From Treponema sp. (GTDB lineage: Bacteria; Spirochaetota; Spirochaetia; Treponematales; Treponemataceae): 64,000 bases of DNA. The notes under the pieces are model-generated. The model saw only the letters and a list, made by a program, of their open reading frames with translations. It did no database searches and was not told the origin of the DNA. The position numbers and the translations under genes are program-made. Numbering within the stretch: position 1 is the stretch's first letter; every line of letters begins with the position of its first letter. The stretch lies in NCBI GenBank assembly GCA_017470605.1, contig JAFUYH010000004.1, positions 1 to 64,000 on the forward strand. Reading direction: 5' to 3'. Below, one piece after another: positions 59,318 through 64,000 of this stretch.

Positions 59318-60997
59318 TCAAGGCTGAATTCGCTCTCCGTGATTTTCTTTTGCAAGTACATAATCTTTGAATTCGTCAATGCTCATTGTAGTAATGCTTC
59401 CTAAAAATCCCGGTCTATCATACTGTTTGAGGTATGCAGCCTTTGCGGATTCAAGAGAATCAAAACCGAGCATACATTTATCTTCATCGTACTTGTTTGT
59501 TACAGGGTCGTTCTGATGAATGATGTAAACATTCTTTGCGTCCTCGTTATCGCCTATATAGCAATCTACATGGTCGCCGTCAGTTCCTTCCGTACCTCGT
59601 ATATAGCCATAGTCATAGTGCATGAATGTGTGCCACTCATGACCGTCTTTGTCTTTTCCGCTTCTGGTGCTTCCCTTCTTGTTCTCTACCGAGATTTTCA
59701 GCCCCGCAAAATTGTATCTGTCCTGCAATTCGTGACCGCTCCAAGTAAGCGATTTTTGAACAGTTCCGTTATACAATTCATTGATTCGGTCGATATATCC
59801 CGGTGTCTTGTCGTTCGGGTTTTCAATTCCCTTTGCTTTCCATTCTTCACGGGCTTTGTCTATTGCCTTGTTGTAATCCTCACTTCGCTTTTTAAGCATT
59901 GCGGAATATGCGTTAATGCGTGAATTCCACCTAGTCCAGATTCCCCGGCAATAAGGGTGAAAAGCTCCGTTTGCGACATAGTTCTTTTGTCCGTTCCAAT
60001 CCTTACCTTCCCAAAGTGCTACTGTTGCGTATGGGTCGCCGTCTACCTTGTCGTTTGAAAGTGGTGTTTCGCTCCATACGGCAATTACTCCGTTCATCTT
60101 TTTGCAGAAAGGACAGGTTGCGCCGTCTACAATCTCTATGCGCTGAAAGTAGACTTTTTCCCCCGCCTCGGCGTTAGACACTTCTTCTTCAATGAATGAA
60201 TTGTTTATGTTGTTCTGAATCTCTGTGTCGGCAATTTTTCGGAAATCTCTGTTTGTGCCGGAAAGTCTGTTGAACAGGTCTTGTGAAATCTGCTGCTTTC
60301 CCTTGCGTGACTTTATGCCGTCAATAAGGGTCTGCTTTACTTCGGTTTTGAGTTCGTCAGTCATTCCCGATATTCTTTCTGCCGCGCTCTGCTGAATAAG
60401 CTCTATCCGGGTGTTATCCATTGCCCCGAAAACTTTTTCAGCGGTCTTTGTGCTTTCGGCGATGTAGTCAAAAGTTTTGTTTGAATATCTTATGTCTGAA
60501 AGGCTGATGTCTTTTACTTCCGGCAACTTATTGTATTTAAGCATACGGTCAAGAAGTTTTCCTAACGCCTTGCTTTCAAGTACAATCTTTTCTCCGCTGC
60601 CGTTGAATTTCTGATTGAGAATCTTTTCAAGAGCCTTTACAAACCTATCCCAATCAGCCTTTTTAATCGGCTTTCCTGTTTCGGGTGAGTAAAGAATCTG
60701 CCCTCTGTGAATAAGTTCCCCGGCTTTTTGAAGTACATTCTGAATCGGTAAATCAAAATAATCAGCGACAAAATAATAAACTTCTTTGATTGCGTTATTG
60801 AAATAGTCATACCACTTATAGGTTAATTGCTCCTGCGAAGCAAAAGCAAAAGCCTCTCCTGTATGTTCTGTATTCTGCTTTTCGACAGAAACAGGAATTC
60901 CGAGTTGTTTAGAAACTGCGTGAATCGCCTTTTCAAACTTGTAGCGGCAATTTTGAGGTGTAATGTTTGTGAATTCCAATACTACGGTTTTGTTCAT
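59318..60997 (-). CDS. Mu F-like head morphogenesis protein with pyrophosphatase-like C-terminus
   Basis: A 559-residue protein. The middle has the Mu gpF minor head signature (TEIQNNINNSFIEEEVSNAE, CPFCKKMNGVIAVW, FHPYCRGIW). The C-terminal ~130 residues (YDYGYIRGTEGTDGDHVDC, DKCMLGFDSLESAKAAYLK) fit the inorganic-pyrophosphatase-like domain found in polyvalent phage proteins. It overlaps the portal gene by four bases. Confidence 0.8.
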   Translation of the reverse strand: MNKTVVLEFTNITPQNCRYKFEKAIHAVSKQLGIPVSVEKQNTEHTGEAFAFASQEQLTYKWYDYFNNAIKEVYYFVADYFDLPIQNVLQKAGELIHRGQILYSPETGKPIKKADWDRFVKALEKILNQKFNGSGEKIVLESKALGKLLDRMLKYNKLPEVKDISLSDIRYSNKTFDYIAESTKTAEKVFGAMDNTRIELIQQSAAERISGMTDELKTEVKQTLIDGIKSRKGKQQISQDLFNRLSGTNRDFRKIADTEIQNNINNSFIEEEVSNAEAGEKVYFQRIEIVDGATCPFCKKMNGVIAVWSETPLSNDKVDGDPYATVALWEGKDWNGQKNYVANGAFHPYCRGIWTRWNSRINAYSAMLKKRSEDYNKAIDKAREEWKAKGIENPNDKTPGYIDRINELYNGTVQKSLTWSGHELQDRYNFAGLKISVENKKGSTRSGKDKDGHEWHTFMHYDYGYIRGTEGTDGDHVDCYIGDNEDAKNVYIIHQNDPVTNKYDEDKCMLGFDSLESAKAAYLKQYDRPGFLGSITTMSIDEFKDYVLAKENHGERIQP

Positions 60998-62619
60998 ATT
61001 CGGATTCTCACAAGTTCCCTTGTTCTTTCAAGAAGTGACTTCTGCATTTCTTCCCCGCCGTTTTCTTCTGCAGGCTCTTCTGTATTTTCTTCACTTCCAA
61101 AGTCGCCAGCTTCGGCATCGTCACCCATAATTGCGCCTTGATAATCGCCCCATGAATCATCATCAGAGCCGCCCATATCTCCGCCCTGCTGCTGTTGTGC
61201 CTGTGCGCTCTGGAAAAGCTGCACGGCTTGCGGATTAAGCGGAATATCAGCCCATTCGGCATCAAGTTTTTTCATGCCTTTTTCTTCACGCTTTTCATTC
61301 AAAGTCTTGTACGCTTCGATTTCTGATTTATCAATGTCAACGATTGCTTTAGGGTCGTCTTTTTCGTAACCTACGAATTCAAGCTCATAATCTGGGTATG
61401 CAATATCAAGAATACGGTTGATGTAATCTTGCAAGAATGAGAGAGTATCGCCAAGAATTGTAGATTTTGCCTGCTCGATTCGTGTCTTTCCTTCACGCTC
61501 AAACATTGCCTGTGACTTCTGCGAATGAAGCCCCAATTCTTCCATGCTGCAACCAAAAAGGGCTACGACATTTGAAACAAGGAAGTCAAGCCAATTTGAG
61601 AATTCCATATCGCGGTTATTTCCGCCAAGCTGTACCCACTTGATAGAATTGTTTCCGCCCTCTTTTCCGCCTCCAGAAGGAATGATAGGCACTCGCCACT
61701 GATTAGCCGGGCTTCCGTTCATAATTTCGGAAACATAATCAACCATTTCTTCCGTTGATTCATAGTCCAAATCACCGTCAACAAGAAGCATACCTCGCGG
61801 CAATTTGTTTTCTGTAAATGCTCCGGCGTTATATGTGATTGTGTTGATTTCGCTTGCAATAAGGTCTATTGCCTGTTCGATTGGTGAGTGACCATAGAAA
61901 GAGCGGTAAATATCAGTCTGCGGATTTGCAATCTGAACAATCATTTCCTTGTCAGTGTATGCTACCCGCGCCATACCGTGTATTACCTGCGCATACTTGA
62001 ATTCCGGGTGTTCCGAATTCGGCAAAACACGCTCGATTGTGCCGGAATCCACGGCAAAAAATGCTATCGGCTTTCCTGCCACATTGTACTGCATTTCTGT
62101 ACTTGCCTGTGCAATCGTCAGCCAATCGCGGATAATCTTTTCTGAAAATACCGTAAGAGTGTCACGGTCGGTATCTTTGTAGTTTCCTGTATGGACTATG
62201 AAATCTTCGATTTCTTTTCGCTTTGCGCTTTTCTGTCCGGCTGCTTTTCCGAGTTCCTCACCTTTTTTGAGGATAACGAAACCGCGAATATTGCGGTCTG
62301 TAGAAGGTTTCAAAAACGGTTTAACCTTTTTCTGAATGTTGTTGATACAGATGTTTATAACCCATGCTTTATCTGCAATTCTGCGTAAAACGCTTGCACT
62401 TACAGAGCCGTTCATTGCCCGGCTTACACATCGTAATCCTGCGATTGAAGTGTCTGATACTGTGAATGGGTCAAAGAATGAAGAACTTGCGCCGTGTAGT
62501 CTGCCGTTGTCATTGAAGAAAGAACCTTCGCCCAGCCCCAGCCCCATTTTGTCAAATTCGGCTCGCCTTGCAACTTCTTTCTTAATGTTTATGGGAGTAG
62601 GTTTATTTATTCCAAGCAT
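60994..62619 (-). CDS. Portal protein
   Basis: A 541-residue portal of the phage Mu gp29/DUF935 type by position and features: YGHSPIEQAIDLIASEI, GNNRDMEFSNWLDFLV and a C-terminal acidic tail. It forms the dodecameric entry channel for DNA. The ATG at 62,619 overlaps the terminase gene; the frame upstream to 62,646 is inside that gene. Confidence 0.85.
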   Translation of the reverse strand: MLGINKPTPINIKKEVARRAEFDKMGLGLGEGSFFNDNGRLHGASSSFFDPFTVSDTSIAGLRCVSRAMNGSVSASVLRRIADKAWVINICINNIQKKVKPFLKPSTDRNIRGFVILKKGEELGKAAGQKSAKRKEIEDFIVHTGNYKDTDRDTLTVFSEKIIRDWLTIAQASTEMQYNVAGKPIAFFAVDSGTIERVLPNSEHPEFKYAQVIHGMARVAYTDKEMIVQIANPQTDIYRSFYGHSPIEQAIDLIASEINTITYNAGAFTENKLPRGMLLVDGDLDYESTEEMVDYVSEIMNGSPANQWRVPIIPSGGGKEGGNNSIKWVQLGGNNRDMEFSNWLDFLVSNVVALFGCSMEELGLHSQKSQAMFEREGKTRIEQAKSTILGDTLSFLQDYINRILDIAYPDYELEFVGYEKDDPKAIVDIDKSEIEAYKTLNEKREEKGMKKLDAEWADIPLNPQAVQLFQSAQAQQQQGGDMGGSDDDSWGDYQGAIMGDDAEAGDFGSEENTEEPAEENGGEEMQKSLLERTRELVRIRI

Positions 62620-64000
62620 TTGTAAAACCCCGCATAACGCTATCAAGCGATTTTCCGCGCCTATGGGTCAGAGTTTCGGCGCGTTTTTCGATGGGTTTTA
62701 CTTCGTTTTCTGTGCGATTTATCGTAGAATCTACTACCGATTGTACCACAGTATTGTTTTTTTGACTAGCATATTGTTTGTAGAACGATATTTTTTTAGC
62801 GTCCATGCTCGCAAAGTTCGCTAAAGCCCATGACCAGAAACTATCTGCATGACCTTTCTCGTTTCGCTCTGCGTCATATCTGAAATACTTTCCTACAGCG
62901 TCCATGCGCTTAATACTGTGAATCTGTGAGTGAAAATCTTTGTTGTTTTCAAGGGCGAATTCGTGTTGTTCCAATCCCCTTTTTGCTTCGATTGCAAGCT
63001 GTTCTTTCATTTGTGGAGTGAAATATACACCGTCTATTTTATCCCCGAATTTCTTGTATAGCCGCTCATAAACGCCATCGCCGCTACCTGTTCGGTCGAT
63101 TGCGCCACGGTAAATCGGTAATTCTCTAAAGAGCTTTTCGGCAATATCTCCCTGCTGCTCATAGCTCATGCCTTTTCTTTCAATCCGGGCAAAACTCCTT
63201 TTCTTGTCGCCCTTCATACCGATTAAATAAATAGACATAGCATCCCGATGTTTTGCAACATCGAAGCCCAGAAATAAAGGTGAACCGTGCATTTCTTTGT
63301 TGTATTGCAGAATCGCTTCATCTTCCGAAGTGTACGCTTGAAAATCAACGCCCCTGTTGTATTCCCAATACTCTTCATCGGTGATTGATTCATCTTTACT
63401 CATTTCGATAAGTTTTTCTTCGTTATCGCGTCCGGGAGTGTTTTCATAAATCAATTCAAGCGGGATATAACTTGCAGCTTCATCAATGAACCGACATTCA
63501 TATTCCTGCTGAAACTTTTCCAGCTCCATAGAGTTGTAAATCTCTTTAATGATGTCAGTACCAAAAGTGAAAACACGCTCTTCTGTTGTCATTTCCGGCG
63601 CAATCTTTACCGCCATTGGAACATCAACACACAAGCCGGAAGAGAACCACCACGGAATGTTATAGCGTTCGTAACTCTTATATTTTTCTTTGTCAGAATA
63701 GATTTCATAAAACTTGCCGATTTTTCCGAGTGGTGAGCTTCCCATTTCGATACAACCACCACGAGAAATTACAGGTAATGCAGCCGTATAAACTGCGTCT
63801 GACATTTTCGGTAAATAAATCGCATATTCATCAAGGGCAATATCGCCTCCCTTTCCGCGAGGAGGGCGACAAGGAATAGAGATAAGACGGCTTATTGTCT
63901 TTCCGTTTTTGTCAAGAAAATCAAGTTCTGTCTTGTTGTTTGTCTTGCATACTTTTCGTACATTTCCCGGAAGAGATTCATAGAATTGCGCGGCATAATT
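62603..64000 (-). CDS. Large terminase subunit, incomplete at window end
   Basis: The open frame continues without stop to base 64,000, so the N-terminal ATPase start is outside. Visible: ATPase Walker B-type IALDEYAIYLPK, followed by motif III-like TAALPVISRGG, and the C-terminal nuclease (FLGFDVAKHRDAMSIYLIG, RTGSGDGVYERLYKKF). It cuts and packages phage DNA into the prohead. The ATG at 63,805 is internal and should not be taken as the start. Confidence 0.9.
   Translation of the reverse strand, partial: NYAAQFYESLPGNVRKVCKTNNKTELDFLDKNGKTISRLISIPCRPPRGKGGDIALDEYAIYLPKMSDAVYTAALPVISRGGCIEMGSSPLGKIGKFYEIYSDKEKYKSYERYNIPWWFSSGLCVDVPMAVKIAPEMTTEERVFTFGTDIIKEIYNSMELEKFQQEYECRFIDEAASYIPLELIYENTPGRDNEEKLIEMSKDESITDEEYWEYNRGVDFQAYTSEDEAILQYNKEMHGSPLFLGFDVAKHRDAMSIYLIGMKGDKKRSFARIERKGMSYEQQGDIAEKLFRELPIYRGAIDRTGSGDGVYERLYKKFGDKIDGVYFTPQMKEQLAIEAKRGLEQHEFALENNKDFHSQIHSIKRMDAVGKYFRYDAERNEKGHADSFWSWALANFASMDAKKISFYKQYASQKNNTVVQSVVDSTINRTENEVKPIEKRAETLTHRRGKSLDSVMRGFTNAWNK

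Noticed and set aside
1920-64000. Integrase, transposase or replication genes in the window
   Set aside because: None were recognised. They may lie to the right of the window, so the mode of integration is left open.
1-64000. tRNA or rRNA genes
   Set aside because: No cloverleaf with a plausible anticodon or rRNA-like segment was noticed; a tRNA search tool could not be run.

Overview
The window shows the left end and most of the late half of a large contractile-tailed temperate phage (a myovirus) integrated in a low-to-medium GC bacterial chromosome. The mntP-type transporter, protein composition and a diversity-generating retroelement with DUF6273-like targets would fit a Treponema-like spirochaete, but host assignment is inference from gene content. 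Bases 1 to about 1,920 are chromosomal: a manganese exporter gene (mntP) and the first half of a UvrD/PcrA-type helicase gene that is cut by the prophage. No integrase, transposase, small terminase or right attachment site lies in the window, so the element runs past base 64,000.

From about 1,920 to 15,520 is the regulatory and early region. It has a CI-like repressor on the minus strand facing a rightward operon of small proteins, a DUF1351 protein, a C5-cytosine methyltransferase broken by a heptanucleotide repeat and later frameshifts, an adenine/N4-cytosine methyltransferase, an antirepressor divergent from a second small repressor, a possible toxin/nuclease gene and several zinc-ribbon or membrane accessory proteins. 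Several promoters with TTGACA-like -35 boxes are visible. Long leaders with terminator-like hairpins precede some genes.

From 15,526 to 64,000 nearly everything is on the minus strand and is read from right to left: large terminase (cut by the window end), portal, Mu F-like head protein with a pyrophosphatase-like tail, a 2,284-residue methylase-helicase, a DdrB/ParB-like protein, a zeta-type kinase, protease-scaffold, major capsid protein, connectors, tail sheath, tail tube, frameshifted tail chaperone, hub, spike, baseplate, tail fibre, DGR, lysis cassette (two possible holins, CHAP endolysin, two-component spanin) and finally the tape measure. Accessory genes sit among them: an alarmone-hydrolase-like HD protein, a class 3 lipase, an HNH endonuclease and a rightward gene at 34,131 with its own promoter.

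The most notable system is a complete diversity-generating retroelement at 20,906-25,248 with a second, remote target. The 105-bp template repeat (22,401-22,505) matches one variable repeat in the tail fibre gene (23,170-23,274) and another in an early-operon gene 18 kb away on the opposite strand (3,973-4,077). By hand alignment the template differs from these at 21 and 22 positions, every one an adenine in the template. Both variable repeats end in a hairpin, which the template lacks. Other points of interest are a phase-variable-looking methyltransferase, two early leaders that share a covarying RNA fold, a leader with an 8-bp kissing-loop complementarity, and repeated promoter-terminator-gene cassettes that suggest attenuation or antitermination control.
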